Below are positions 36,523 through 45,247 of a stretch of 64,000 nt of DNA, in pieces. Source of the stretch: Microvirga arsenatis (GTDB lineage: Bacteria > Pseudomonadota > Alphaproteobacteria > Rhizobiales > Beijerinckiaceae); contig NZ_JAAAXJ010000001.1 of the NCBI RefSeq assembly GCF_009910705.1, positions 62,001 through 126,000 on the forward strand, given 5' to 3'. Numbering within the stretch: the stretch's first letter is position 1; every line of letters begins with the position of its first letter. A model generated the notes under the pieces. The model was not told the origin of the DNA. It ran no database searches and was given only the letters and a program-made list of their open reading frames with translations. Made by a program: the position numbers and the translations under genes.

Positions 36523-39177
36523 GCCGCCTGAGCCGCCATAGAGGCGATCGTTGCCCGAGCCGCCGAAGACCGTGTCGTTGCCCGAGTTGCCGAAGACCCA
36601 GTCGTTGCCGCTGTCGCCTACAACCCAGTCATTGCCCGAGCCGCCATCCGCGGTGTCGTTACCGGATCCGCCATACACCCGGTCGTCATTCCCTTGGCCG
36701 TACACCCGGTCATTGCCCAAGCTGCCGCTGACCCGATCATTGCCTAGGCCTCCGTAAAGCTGATCGTTGCCGGATTCGCCGTAGACCGCATCGTTGCCGC
36801 TGTCGCCATAAACCCTGTCGTTGCCGGTGCCGCCATAGAGGCTGTCGTCGCCGCCCAGACCTCGAATGAAGTCGTTGCCGCCCATACCCTTGGTGAAGTT
36901 TTTGGCATCGCTGCCGGTGAAGGTCTCGGAACGGGACGAGCCTGTCCTCCTCTCTGTGGGCTGCTCCGGAGCCGGAACGGGCTTCGGTTCCCAGACATCG
37001 CCAACGAGGCGACCATCGGCGAATTGCACGATCTCGATGTCATCGAGCGTGTCCGTGCCGGAGGCACCGCCGCTGATCGTGCGATTGGTCAGCGTGCCGC
37101 TGATGACGTAGTCGGCACGGTTGCCGGCATAGACGGCCGTGTCCGTGCCGAGGCCACCGCTCAGGGTGTCGTCGCCGCCGCCGCCGTCGAAAGCGTCGTC
37201 CCCGCCCACTCCGGTGAGCTTGTTCGCCAGAGCGTTGCCGATGATGACATTGTTCAGCCCGTTGCCGTTGCCGGTAACGGCGGCGCCGATCAGAACCAGG
37301 TTCTCGAGATTGTCGCGAAGCGTCGAGGTGCCCAGTGCACTGTAGACCGTATCGGATCCTGCATTTGCTTCTTCGGTCACCACGTCGCCGCTGTGATCGA
37401 CTACATAGGCGTCATGGCCTAGGCCGCCCGCCATCAGGTCGGCGCCGCCCTGGCCGTCGAGGACGTTGTTGCCTGCGTTGCCGATCAGGCGGTTGGCCCC
37501 CGAGTTGCCCGTGGCGTTGATATTGAGGGAGCCGAGCAACGTCACGTTCTCGACTTCCTTGAAAGCGGAAACCGAGTAGCTCACGGAGCTGTAGACGGTG
37601 TCGATGCCGCCGGCCCCCAGATTTTCCTTCTCGAGAATGACGTCTGCTGCGGAATCGACGTAATAGCTGTCGTTGCCGTCGCCGCCTTCCAGGCTGTCAG
37701 CGCCTGCGCCGCCGTCGAGAATGTCGGCGCCCACGCCGCCCTTGAGGGTGTTGGCACCCGCGTTGCCGATGATGATGTTGTTGAGCTCGTTTCCTGTGCC
37801 TGTCGCTGCACCTGTTTGGAGCACAAGGTTCTCAACGTGAGCTTCCAGGGTGTAGTTGATGTAGGCGTAAACCGTATCGTTGCCTTCACCAGCCTTTTCG
37901 ATCGCCGAGTCGCCCGAATGGTTGACGACGTAGCTGTCGTTGCCGAGCAGGCCAGTCATCTCATCGCCGTTGGGGGTGCCGACCAGGGTGTCGTCGCCGT
38001 TCGTGCCCGAAACGGGATTGGCCTGTCCCGGAACCGAAACGCCGCCGCTGTCCATTCCGGTGATGGTGTTGTTGGAGACGACAGTGCCGGTCGGTCCGCC
38101 GTCGTCGTTGGTGGGTTCCTCGCGAACGCCCCAGCGGGCATTGACTGCGCCGGTGGACGAAATCGTATTGCCGATGATCTTCGTGCCGGTCGAGTAGTAG
38201 GTGATGCCGGTGACCGCATCCGCGTCGAAGCGGATGTTGATCTCGTCGTAGGCGCTGTCGCCCTCCTGCGAATTGTTGTAGATGTTGCTGTTCTGAACGG
38301 TGGTGTTCTTGCCACCCTCGATCTTCACGCCCTGGCGCTGGTTGCCATAGATCTTGGCGCCGTCGATGGTGACATTCTCCGCCATGTTGACGAGGATGCC
38401 TTCGCGGGCATTGTTGTAGTACTCGCCGCCGATGATGCGCACCCCATCCGGCCATTCGATGTTCTCGGAACCGCGCTGGACGACGATGCCTGCCGATCCG
38501 TTCGCATAGGCCTTGTTGCCTTCCATCAACAGATTGGTCGTAGACGTGGTCACGTTGAAACCGTGCCGGTCGTTGCTGTAGGCGATGTTGTTCCGGTAAA
38601 CGCCGTCGACGATGTAGTCGGCCACGAATCCGTCGAGGCCGTTGTGATGCGCGACGCTGTTCTCGATCGTGAGGTTGACGGTCTGCTCGTGCGGGTCGAA
38701 GCCGTAGCCCGAGCAGTTCATGATCTCCACGCGGGACACATGAATGTCGGCGTCCTGCTGCGTGCTGCCGGGACGTACGCCCGTATAGAAGCCGTCGATC
38801 TTGCCGGCCGTGCCGTTACGGTTGCCGTCGATGCTCAGATCGAACAGGCCGACATTGTTGGTGACTTCGTCGAACGGCGTGCGCACCACGCCCGTGATGT
38901 CTCCGACCCAGTTGGTAGCGACCTTGAGGACGGTGTTCCCCATGCCGGCACCCTGCAGAGAGGTGCCGCTGAGCAGTTGAATGGCGCCGTCGCTCTTGTC
39001 GCCCGTGCCCGAGACGATGAAGGTTCCGCCCGTGAGGACGACGGTGACTTTACCTCCGCCGGGATTGGCAAGGTACGCCTCATGGGCAGCCTTAAGAGCG
39101 GCATTGATGGCTGCAGTATCGTCGGTGTTGTCGTTTGCAGTCGCGCCATAATCAGCCGCGTTGATCGTCATCGCCAT
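36181..39177 (-). CDS. AlgE-like mannuronan C5-epimerase with RTX repeats
   Basis: The product has 998 residues. The beta-helix domain (1-390) carries the intact AlgE catalytic set: Y158, D161 and H163 in GYGFDPHEQT and D187 in LDGFVADY. Other close matches to AlgE are SNDRHGFNV, GIVVQRGSENI, GGEYYNNAREGILVNM and IYGNQRQGVKIEGG. Then follow VENLVLQ/VENVTLLG segments with GGxGxD repeats (about 395-680), an RTX block (about 740-890: LYGGTGNDRVYGDSGNDAVYG) and the shared C-terminal secretion domain. The predicted reaction is conversion of D-mannuronate to L-guluronate, or a similar uronate, in an extracellular polymer, with Ca2+ dependence. The ribosome site is AGAGGA before MAMTINAADYG. Confidence 0.88.
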   Translation of the reverse strand: MAMTINAADYGATANDNTDDTAAINAALKAAHEAYLANPGGGKVTVVLTGGTFIVSGTGDKSDGAIQLLSGTSLQGAGMGNTVLKVATNWVGDITGVVRTPFDEVTNNVGLFDLSIDGNRNGTAGKIDGFYTGVRPGSTQQDADIHVSRVEIMNCSGYGFDPHEQTVNLTIENSVAHHNGLDGFVADYIVDGVYRNNIAYSNDRHGFNVTTSTTNLLMEGNKAYANGSAGIVVQRGSENIEWPDGVRIIGGEYYNNAREGILVNMAENVTIDGAKIYGNQRQGVKIEGGKNTTVQNSNIYNNSQEGDSAYDEINIRFDADAVTGITYYSTGTKIIGNTISSTGAVNARWGVREEPTNDDGGPTGTVVSNNTITGMDSGGVSVPGQANPVSGTNGDDTLVGTPNGDEMTGLLGNDSYVVNHSGDSAIEKAGEGNDTVYAYINYTLEAHVENLVLQTGAATGTGNELNNIIIGNAGANTLKGGVGADILDGGAGADSLEGGDGNDSYYVDSAADVILEKENLGAGGIDTVYSSVSYSVSAFKEVENVTLLGSLNINATGNSGANRLIGNAGNNVLDGQGGADLMAGGLGHDAYVVDHSGDVVTEEANAGSDTVYSALGTSTLRDNLENLVLIGAAVTGNGNGLNNVIIGNALANKLTGVGGDDAFDGGGGDDTLSGGLGTDTAVYAGNRADYVISGTLTNRTISGGASGTDTLDDIEIVQFADGRLVGDVWEPKPVPAPEQPTERRTGSSRSETFTGSDAKNFTKGMGGNDFIRGLGGDDSLYGGTGNDRVYGDSGNDAVYGESGNDQLYGGLGNDRVSGSLGNDRVYGQGNDDRVYGGSGNDTADGGSGNDWVVGDSGNDWVFGNSGNDTVFGGSGNDRLYGGSGGDAFVFNARLGSASTDRAVSFDRIVDFSVAADSLWLDNAIFRKLGAGSLAAPAELNSEFFVIGSRARERDDYLIYNKTTGVLSYDADGSGARQAVEFAQLGKNLKLTFKDFLIV

Positions 39178-39387
39178 TTTGGGATTTCCTCTCGATGAAG
39201 AACTTTCGCCCGATTAAATGGCGGATTCTTCATCAAGAGTAGTAGGTATATCCTTTCAGGACCGGTCGATTTGGAGCTAACTATTTCTGTGGGGCGAGGT
39301 AACTACTTAGGTGTAGCAAGAAGCATTCTCATATCCACTGGGATTAGGCCGGTGCGCACTGAGAGCAGGAGCTTGGGCGGAATTGCC

Positions 39388-39693
39388 TCATTTGAGCATG
39401 TCGAAGAGCCGGCCCGAGAACTGGGCGATCAGGATCAGGACGATGATGCCGATGAACCACAGCCAGGAACCGGATTTCTCCGGCTTACGGGGCTGGGGCG
39501 GTGCCTCCTGGGGCGGAAAGAGCGGCACGGGAGGCGCAGGCAGGCGCTCGATCAGCTCCGCCGATGCGGCAGGAATGCTGCCTGCCGTTCCGATGAAGCG
39601 GAAGCTCACCGGAATGCCACCCACGAACCCGACCTCCGCCGGCTGGATCGCAGCCTCATAGCGAACCCACCAGTATTCCTTGCGATCATCCAT
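39388..39693 (-). CDS. Hypothetical C-terminally anchored membrane protein
   Basis: About 101 residues from ATG 39693; ATG 39714 would add MKLEPCR. The soluble part (DDRKEYWWVRYEAAIQPAEVGFVGG) is followed by a Pro-rich linker (PAPPVPLFPPQEAPPQPRKP) and one C-terminal helix, WLWFIGIIVLILIAQFSG. No known family is recognised. It stands alone between the AlgE-like gene and galE. Confidence 0.6.
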   Translation of the reverse strand: MDDRKEYWWVRYEAAIQPAEVGFVGGIPVSFRFIGTAGSIPAASAELIERLPAPPVPLFPPQEAPPQPRKPEKSGSWLWFIGIIVLILIAQFSGRLFDMLK

Positions 39694-39813
39694 TCTGCAC
39701 GGTTCCAGTTTCAACAGGCTACCCTAACGCCTAACCGGCTCGGTTTGATCTGGAAAGCCGGAGCCGATACAGCCACACTGACAACAGGTTGAAGAATGCT
39801 TTGAGGAGATCCC

Positions 39814-40806
39814 ATGAACGTCCTCGTCACCGGTGGGGCAGGGTATATCGGCGGCCATATGGTTCTGGCTCTGCGCGATGCAGGGCACAACCCGGTCGTG
39901 TTCGACAACCTGTCGACCGGCTTCCGCTGGTCGGTTCCGGAGGGGGTTCCCCTCGTCGTCGGCGATGTGGGCGATCATGAACTGGTCCTTCGAACCCTCC
40001 AATCCCATCAGATCGATGCCATCGCCCACTTTGCGGCCAAGCTTGTCGTGCCGGAATCGGTTGCAGACCCGCTCGGCTACTACCTCAACAACACGGTCAA
40101 GAGCCGCACCCTCATGGCGGCGGCGGTGGCGGCCGGGGTCGAGAAGTTCGTGTTCTCGTCGACCGCGGCGGTCTACGGCAACGCCTCCGACAAGCCGCTC
40201 GGCGAGGATGCGCCTCTTGCGCCTCTTTCTCCCTACGGCAGCTCCAAGCAGCTCACCGAGGTGATGCTGCGCGACGTGGCCGCCGCCCACGGCATGCGCT
40301 ACGTGACGCTGCGCTACTTCAACGTGGCGGGAGCCGACCCGGCCCTGCGACACGGCCAGTGCACGGAAAACGCCACCCATCTCATCAAGGTGGCGATCCA
40401 GACGGCGCTCGGCCTGCGCCCCCACATGGAGATCTTCGGCACCGATTATCCGACGCCGGACGGGACCTGCATCCGCGACTACATCCACGTCACCGATCTG
40501 ATCGCGGCCCATGTGCTCGCCCTCGAGCACCTCGATCGGGGCGGCGAGAGCATGGTGGTGAATTGCGGCTACGGGCACGGCTATTCCGTCTCCGAGGTGA
40601 TCGAGACGGTGCGCAAGGTCTCCGGAAAGCCCGTAGAGGCACGCTTCGGGTCGCGCCGACCGGGCGATCCCGTGACCATCGTCGCGGATTCGGGCCGCAT
40701 CCGCTCGAGGCTCGGCTGGGAGCCCCGGCTGGACGATCTTGCCACCATCGTGGAGCATTCCCTGCGCTGGGAGAGCATGCTCCGGGAGCGGAACCTCAAG
40801 CTGTGA
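39814..40806 (+). CDS. galE: UDP-glucose 4-epimerase
   Basis: The product has 330 residues. The NAD-binding loop is VTGGAGYIGGHMVLAL, the catalytic Ser region is VFSSTAAVYGN near residue 117 and the YxxxK pair is YGSSKQLTE near 140. LRYFNVAGADP, DYPTPDGTCIRDYIHVTDL and NCGYGHGYSVSEVIE also match GalE. It interconverts UDP-glucose and UDP-galactose for surface glycans. GAGGAGAT precedes the ATG. Its nearness to the epimerase/RTX genes fits polysaccharide production. Confidence 0.95.
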   Translation: MNVLVTGGAGYIGGHMVLALRDAGHNPVVFDNLSTGFRWSVPEGVPLVVGDVGDHELVLRTLQSHQIDAIAHFAAKLVVPESVADPLGYYLNNTVKSRTLMAAAVAAGVEKFVFSSTAAVYGNASDKPLGEDAPLAPLSPYGSSKQLTEVMLRDVAAAHGMRYVTLRYFNVAGADPALRHGQCTENATHLIKVAIQTALGLRPHMEIFGTDYPTPDGTCIRDYIHVTDLIAAHVLALEHLDRGGESMVVNCGYGHGYSVSEVIETVRKVSGKPVEARFGSRRPGDPVTIVADSGRIRSRLGWEPRLDDLATIVEHSLRWESMLRERNLKL

Positions 40807-40918
40807 GATCCACCGGATCCTCCATCCCGCTAAGACCGGGTTAAGAACCTCTGCCTCAAATGCTCATCAGGACCGGCTGCCGATTCCCGGCGGCCGCATC
40901 GGTGACGCGGAGGCAGGC

Positions 40919-41461
40919 ATGGGCGAGGGCAGGGGAGCGGGCATCAACGGAGTTCTGCTGCTGGGCCGGCTGCTGCTGGCAGGCTGCTTCCTGCCGGCGG
41001 CCATCGGGCGGGCTGCGAACATCTCGGGGTTCGCCGTCGCTCTGACCATGAAGGGCATGCCCTACGCGGATGTCGTGGCGACCCTCGTCGTCCTGGCCGA
41101 GGTGTTCGGGCCGTTGGCCCTCGTCTTCGGCCTGGCCCCGCGCCTGAGCGCCGGCGCGCTGATCGCTGCTCTCGTGGTGACGACCGGAACCCTCCATCGC
41201 TTCTGGGACTATGGCGGCCTCACGCGGCAGGCGGAGCAGGCCGTGTTCCTGTCCCATCTCGGCGTTCTCGCCGGGCTCCTCTTCTATGGCCTCGTCGGGC
41301 CCGGCGGGTGGAGCTGGCAGGCCTGGTGGCGGGGGCTGCAGGGCCACGGGAAGCCTGTCAGAGGCAAGAAGCGGCAGCCGTCCCGCCCGCGCAGCCCGAG
41401 GCCCAAGCCCGCTCCCGTCCGCCAGGGCATGGATGACGAGGAGCTCGCCGATGCGGCGTGA
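40919..41461 (+). CDS. DoxX-family membrane protein
   Basis: The product has 180 residues from ATG 40919, which follows GGAGG by five bases. There are four hydrophobic segments (LLLGRLLLAGCFLPAAIG; VVATLVVLAEVFGPLALVFGL; AGALIAALVVTTGTL; LSHLGVLAGLLFYGLV) in the DoxX arrangement, with RFWDYGG after the third. A basic, Pro/Arg-rich tail of about 45 residues (KKRQPSRPRSPRPKPAP) is unusual. The function of DoxX proteins is mostly unknown; some take part in quinone or thiol redox. Confidence 0.78.
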   Translation: MGEGRGAGINGVLLLGRLLLAGCFLPAAIGRAANISGFAVALTMKGMPYADVVATLVVLAEVFGPLALVFGLAPRLSAGALIAALVVTTGTLHRFWDYGGLTRQAEQAVFLSHLGVLAGLLFYGLVGPGGWSWQAWWRGLQGHGKPVRGKKRQPSRPRSPRPKPAPVRQGMDDEELADAA

Positions 41462-41607
41462 GAGGAAGTCGCGAGCCGTTTCGGACGCACCACCCGCCAC
41501 GGCCAAGGCTCCTGCCTTCATTCAGCCTCTAATCGAGGCGATAAACTCTTGACGAGCCATGCTTTTGCGCATGGGCTCCGGTGACTTTTCAGGTTAGCAG
41601 TGGCGTC

Positions 41608-42699
41608 ATGCTCCATTCGTCCTTGCGTTGCATTCTTGGCCTTGCCGTCGCCCTGGCATGCGCGGCTCCCGCTGCGGCCCAGCAGCCCTCCGATCCGCTG
41701 ACCCGTTTCCTCGACGGCATCTTCAAGAAGCCGTCTCCTCCTGCGAGCGCGCCCCAGGCGCCGCCGCAGGCCGAGCCCGCTCCCCCGGCGGCCGCGCGGC
41801 CGCAGGCTCAGCCCCGGCCGCAGCCGAGGGCCGCGGCCCCGAAGCCGCAGGCGCCGGCAGCGCAGCGGACGGCGAAGCCCCAGCCAAAGCCCCAGGCCGA
41901 GCCGGGTCCTGAGCCGCGCACGGCGGCGAAGCCGCAGCCTGCCGCCGCGCCCTCAGCGGACGTCAAGCCGGCTGCGCCCGAGCCACCGAAGCCGGCCCCC
42001 GCACCGCCCGCGCAGACGGTCGAGGAGCCCAGGCCCGCAGCACCTGCTCCGGCCCCGGCGAAGGTCGCCGAGCCGCCGAAGCCTGCCCGATCCACGCCGG
42101 CTCAGGCCGCTCCCGCCGCTACCGCCGCTACCGCCGTAGCGGCGCCTCCGACCGCTCCCACTCCGACCTCCCCGCCCGGGCCGAAATCGCCGGAGGAGGC
42201 GCTCGACCGGGTCAACGCATATTTCAACAGCATCGATCAGCTGTCGGCCACTTTCGTGCAGAAGAACCCCAACGGCCAGCAGGCGGAGGGGACGCTCTCC
42301 CTGCGCCGCCCGGGCCAGTTCCACTTCGCCTATGCGCCGCCGAGCACCCTCGAGGTGGTGTCCGACGGCCGGAATGTGGCGATCCGCGACAAGAAGCTCG
42401 GCACCAACGACGTCTATCCCGTCGGCCAGACGCCCCTGAAGTTCCTCGTCCAGGACAATATCGATCTGTCCCGGGATACCAAGGTTCGCGACGTGCAGGT
42501 GGGGCGCGACGGAGTGGTCACGGTCCGCTTCGACGACAGCGCCACCCTCGGCGGCACGTCTAAGATCACCCTGCGCTTCGACACCCGGGCCAATGCGCTC
42601 AAGCAATGGACCATCATCGACGCCCAGGGCTACGAGACCACCGTGACCCTCTCAGGGCTCAACGCAACCTACCGCAGGGATGTCCGGGCGGGGCAATAG
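41608..42699 (+). CDS. LolA-like outer-membrane lipoprotein carrier with long Pro/Ala linker
   Basis: The product has 363 residues from ATG 41608, giving signal peptide [24 protein letters not shown]. Residues about 45-190 are almost entirely Pro, Ala, Gln and Lys. The LolA fold begins near 193 ([87 protein letters not shown]). LolA shuttles lipoproteins across the periplasm. A typical LolA has about 200 residues, so the linker, which could span or bind peptidoglycan, is a real oddity. The composition of the linker could also reflect repeat expansion. Confidence 0.85.
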   Translation: MLHSSLRCILGLAVALACAAPAAAQQPSDPLTRFLDGIFKKPSPPASAPQAPPQAEPAPPAAARPQAQPRPQPRAAAPKPQAPAAQRTAKPQPKPQAEPGPEPRTAAKPQPAAAPSADVKPAAPEPPKPAPAPPAQTVEEPRPAAPAPAPAKVAEPPKPARSTPAQAAPAATAATAVAAPPTAPTPTSPPGPKSPEEALDRVNAYFNSIDQLSATFVQKNPNGQQAEGTLSLRRPGQFHFAYAPPSTLEVVSDGRNVAIRDKKLGTNDVYPVGQTPLKFLVQDNIDLSRDTKVRDVQVGRDGVVTVRFDDSATLGGTSKITLRFDTRANALKQWTIIDAQGYETTVTLSGLNATYRRDVRAGQ

Positions 42700-42803
42700 G
42701 CTCTTCCCGTGGACAGGGGGAAGTTTCTGGCGCGCAGGATCTGGCATGGGCGGGAATTCTGGCTAGAACTCCGGCAGTCACGGCCCCTCGAAACCCTTGG
42801 CAG

Positions 42804-43784
42804 ATGAACATGGTGGATCAAGCAGCCCTCGAAGCCTATGCCGGTTACGTCCTGGAGGACGCCACCATCCCGGAGCTGCCGAACCACTACCGCGGCAAGG
42901 TGCGCGACAATTACGACCTGCCGGACGGGCGACGCATCATCATCGCCTCCGACCGGCTCAGCGCCTTCGACCGCAACCTCGCCGCCATCCCCCTGAAGGG
43001 CCAGGTGCTGACGCAGACGGCACGGTTCTGGTTCGAGCAGACGGCGGATATCTGCCCCAACCACGTGATCGAGTATCCCGACCCGAACGTGCTGGTGGGC
43101 CGCAGGCTCACCATCCTGCCCGTGGAAATCGTGGTGCGCGACTATCTCGCCGGCACGACGGGCACCTCGATCCTCTCCCTCTACAAGAAGGGTGAGCGCG
43201 AGATGTACGGCATCCGGCTGCCGGACGGGATGCGCGACAACGAGAAGCTGCCGCAGACCATCGTCACGCCCACGAGCAAGGCTTTCGACGGCGGCCATGA
43301 CGAGCCGCTGACGCCTGCCGGGATCGTCGATCAGGGTCTCTTGACCCGCGAGCAGTGGCAGACGGTCTCGGATTACGCGCTTGCGCTTTTCGCGAAGGGC
43401 AGGGCAATGGCCCGCGAACGCGGCCTCATCCTCGTCGACACGAAGTACGAGTTCGGCATCGACGAGAGCGGCACCATCATGATCGCCGACGAGATCCACA
43501 CCCCGGACTCGAGCCGCTACTGGTTCCTGGAAAGCTACCGGGAGCGCTTCGAGGCGGGCGAGCGCCCCGAGAGCTTCGACAAGGATTTCGTCCGCACCTG
43601 GGTCGTGGCGCGCTGCGATCCCTACAAGGACGAGATCCCCGAGATCCCGCAGGACGTGGTGCTCGAAACCTCGAGGGTCTACATCCATGCCTTCGAGCGG
43701 ATCACCGGGCAGACTTTTGCCCTGCCGGATCCGAACGTGCCGGTGCTGGAGCGGGTACGAGAAAATCTCAAGGCGTATTTCTGA
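42804..43784 (+). CDS. purC: Phosphoribosylaminoimidazole-succinocarboxamide synthase
   Basis: About 326 residues from ATG 42804; ATG 42810 is also possible. Motifs are [29 protein letters not shown] near residue 27, [14 protein letters not shown] near 112, [32 protein letters not shown] near 208, and [11 protein letters not shown]. It joins aspartate to CAIR in purine synthesis. It is the longer, SAICAR-synthase-II type seen in alphaproteobacteria and eukaryotes. It is not obviously in an operon; a tyrS promoter follows. Confidence 0.95.
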   Translation: MNMVDQAALEAYAGYVLEDATIPELPNHYRGKVRDNYDLPDGRRIIIASDRLSAFDRNLAAIPLKGQVLTQTARFWFEQTADICPNHVIEYPDPNVLVGRRLTILPVEIVVRDYLAGTTGTSILSLYKKGEREMYGIRLPDGMRDNEKLPQTIVTPTSKAFDGGHDEPLTPAGIVDQGLLTREQWQTVSDYALALFAKGRAMARERGLILVDTKYEFGIDESGTIMIADEIHTPDSSRYWFLESYRERFEAGERPESFDKDFVRTWVVARCDPYKDEIPEIPQDVVLETSRVYIHAFERITGQTFALPDPNVPVLERVRENLKAYF

Positions 43785-43790
43785 GAGCTG

Positions 43791-43819
43791 TTGACGATCG
43801 CGCTTCGCACGCGTAGTTT
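43791..43819 (+). promoter_or_regulatory. Predicted promoter of tyrS leader transcript
   Basis: TTGACG (43791-43796), a 17-base spacer and TAGTTT (43814-43819) form a sigma70 promoter starting six bases after the purC stop. The expected start site falls at or next to the ATG at 43827, which would make the leader mRNA leaderless. Confidence 0.65.
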
Positions 43820-43826
43820 CTCGCCC

Positions 43827-43877
43827 ATGATCACCGGTCGCACCAGCTTCGTGAACTATTTTACGCCGTCCCCATAG
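43827..43877 (+). CDS. Putative 16-aa leader peptide (Phe/Tyr codons) upstream of tyrS
   Basis: ATG to TAG encodes [16 protein letters not shown]. Codons 8, 11 and 12 are Phe, Tyr (TAT) and Phe (TTT). The ATG lies seven bases after the -10 box, so translation would begin at the transcript's 5' end, as known for the leaderless trpL of Sinorhizobium. Overlapping RNA segments (see the next entries) fit transcription attenuation. A single Tyr codon is fewer than in classical leaders. Confidence 0.5.
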   Translation: MITGRTSFVNYFTPSP

Positions 43878-43932
43878 GGCGGCTCCGTTCGGTTGCGACC
43901 AGACGTGCGATGCCGCCGCTCCCGGCGGCATC
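43836..43932 (+). promoter_or_regulatory. Putative attenuator with alternative pairings
   Basis: Segment 1, GGTCGCA (43836-43842, inside the leader frame), can pair with TGCGACC (43894-43900). GGCGGC (43878-43883, just after the stop codon) can pair with GCCGCC (43912-43917). GATGCCGCC (43909-43917) can instead pair with GGCGGCATC (43924-43932). A ribosome stalled at the Tyr codon would cover segment 1 and favour the middle pairing. One that reaches the stop would cover the middle segment and favour the terminator. Confidence 0.5.
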
Positions 43933-43935
43933 TTC
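43909..43935 (+). terminator. Attenuator terminator hairpin before tyrS
   Basis: Nine perfect base pairs, GATGCCGCC/GGCGGCATC, with loop GCTCCC, followed only by TTCATAT, so the U tract is weak. It could alternatively serve only as the purC terminator. Confidence 0.5.
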
Positions 43936-43990
43936 ATATGGTGATCAGGTCTCCGGGCAGCGGCTCCCGCTAAAATCCCAGGAGACAGAC

Positions 43991-45244
43991 ATGAGCACAC
44001 CTCAATCCGAATTCCTGAAGACGCTCACGGAGCGCGGCTTCATCCACCAATGCACCGATCTGGCAGCGCTCGACGAGCGGCTCTCGGCCGGACCGGTCGC
44101 GGCCTATATCGGCTTCGACGCCACGGCCGACAGCCTTCATGTGGGCAGCCTCGTGCAGATCATGGCCCTGCGCTGGCTGCAGAAGTGCGGCCACAAGCCT
44201 GTGGTGCTCATCGGCGGCGGCACCTCGCAGATCGGCGATCCGAGCTTTCGCGATGCGAGCCGGCCGCTGCTTGAGGCTGAGCAGATCGCAAGGAATGCTG
44301 CGGGGCTGAAGCAGGTCTTCTCCCGCTACCTCGCCTTCGGCGACGGGCCGACCGATGCGGTGATGGTCGACAATGCGGACTGGCTCGACCCGCTGCGGTA
44401 CCTGCCTTTCCTCCGGGATTTCGGCACGCATTTCACCATCAACCGGATGCTCAGCTTCGACAGCGTGCGCCAGCGGCTCGAGCGGGAGCAGCCGCTGACC
44501 CTGCTCGAGTTCAACTACATGGTGCTGCAGGCCTTCGACTTCCTGGAGCTGTCGCGGCATCATGCCTGCGTGCTGCAGATGGGCGGGTCGGACCAGTGGG
44601 GCAATATCGTCAACGGCATCGAACTCGCCCGCCGCATCGACGGGCGACGGCTCTTCGGCCTGACGACGCCGCTCATCACCACCTCCGCCGGAGCCAAGAT
44701 GGGCAAGACGGCGGGCGGGGCCGTGTGGCTCAATGCCGAACGCCTGACCCCTTACGAGTTCTGGCAGTTCTGGCGCAACACAGAGGACGACGATGTCGCC
44801 CGCTTCCTGCGTCTCTTCACCGAATTGCCCCTGAACGAGGTGCAGCGGCTCGGGCAGCTGAAAGGAGCCGAGATCAACGAGGCGAAGCAGATCCTGGCTA
44901 CCGAGGCGACGCGGCTCGCCCATGGCGAGGAAGCCGCGCGAGAGGCTGCGGACACCGCACGCCGCGTCTTTGAGGAGGGCGAGAGCGCCTCAGGTCTGCC
45001 GACCGTCGAACTCCCGCGGGCCGAACTCGACGCAGGAGTCACCGTTGCGCAACTCCTGGTCCATGCGGGCCTCTCGACCTCGAGGAGCGACGCCCGGCGC
45101 CTGGTGCTCAACCAGGGCGCCAGGCTCAACGGAACCCTCGTGCAGGACGCGGATTTCCGCATTTCCGCAGAGGATCTCGCCGATGGAGCGTTGAAGCTCA
45201 CCGCCGGCAGAAAACGACACGTCCTGGTCCATGTGAGCGGCTGA
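43991..45244 (+). CDS. tyrS: Tyrosyl-tRNA synthetase
   Basis: The product has 417 residues; AGGAG precedes the ATG by seven bases. The class I HIGH-type motif is in [24 protein letters not shown] near residue 40. Tyrosine/adenylate pocket segments are [21 protein letters not shown] ([16 protein letters not shown]) and [30 protein letters not shown] and the KMSKS-type loop [15 protein letters not shown] follow. The C-terminus is an S4 RNA-binding domain ([31 protein letters not shown]). It charges tRNA-Tyr. Confidence 0.96.
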   Translation: MSTPQSEFLKTLTERGFIHQCTDLAALDERLSAGPVAAYIGFDATADSLHVGSLVQIMALRWLQKCGHKPVVLIGGGTSQIGDPSFRDASRPLLEAEQIARNAAGLKQVFSRYLAFGDGPTDAVMVDNADWLDPLRYLPFLRDFGTHFTINRMLSFDSVRQRLEREQPLTLLEFNYMVLQAFDFLELSRHHACVLQMGGSDQWGNIVNGIELARRIDGRRLFGLTTPLITTSAGAKMGKTAGGAVWLNAERLTPYEFWQFWRNTEDDDVARFLRLFTELPLNEVQRLGQLKGAEINEAKQILATEATRLAHGEEAAREAADTARRVFEEGESASGLPTVELPRAELDAGVTVAQLLVHAGLSTSRSDARRLVLNQGARLNGTLVQDADFRISAEDLADGALKLTAGRKRHVLVHVSG

Positions 45245-45247
45245 ACG

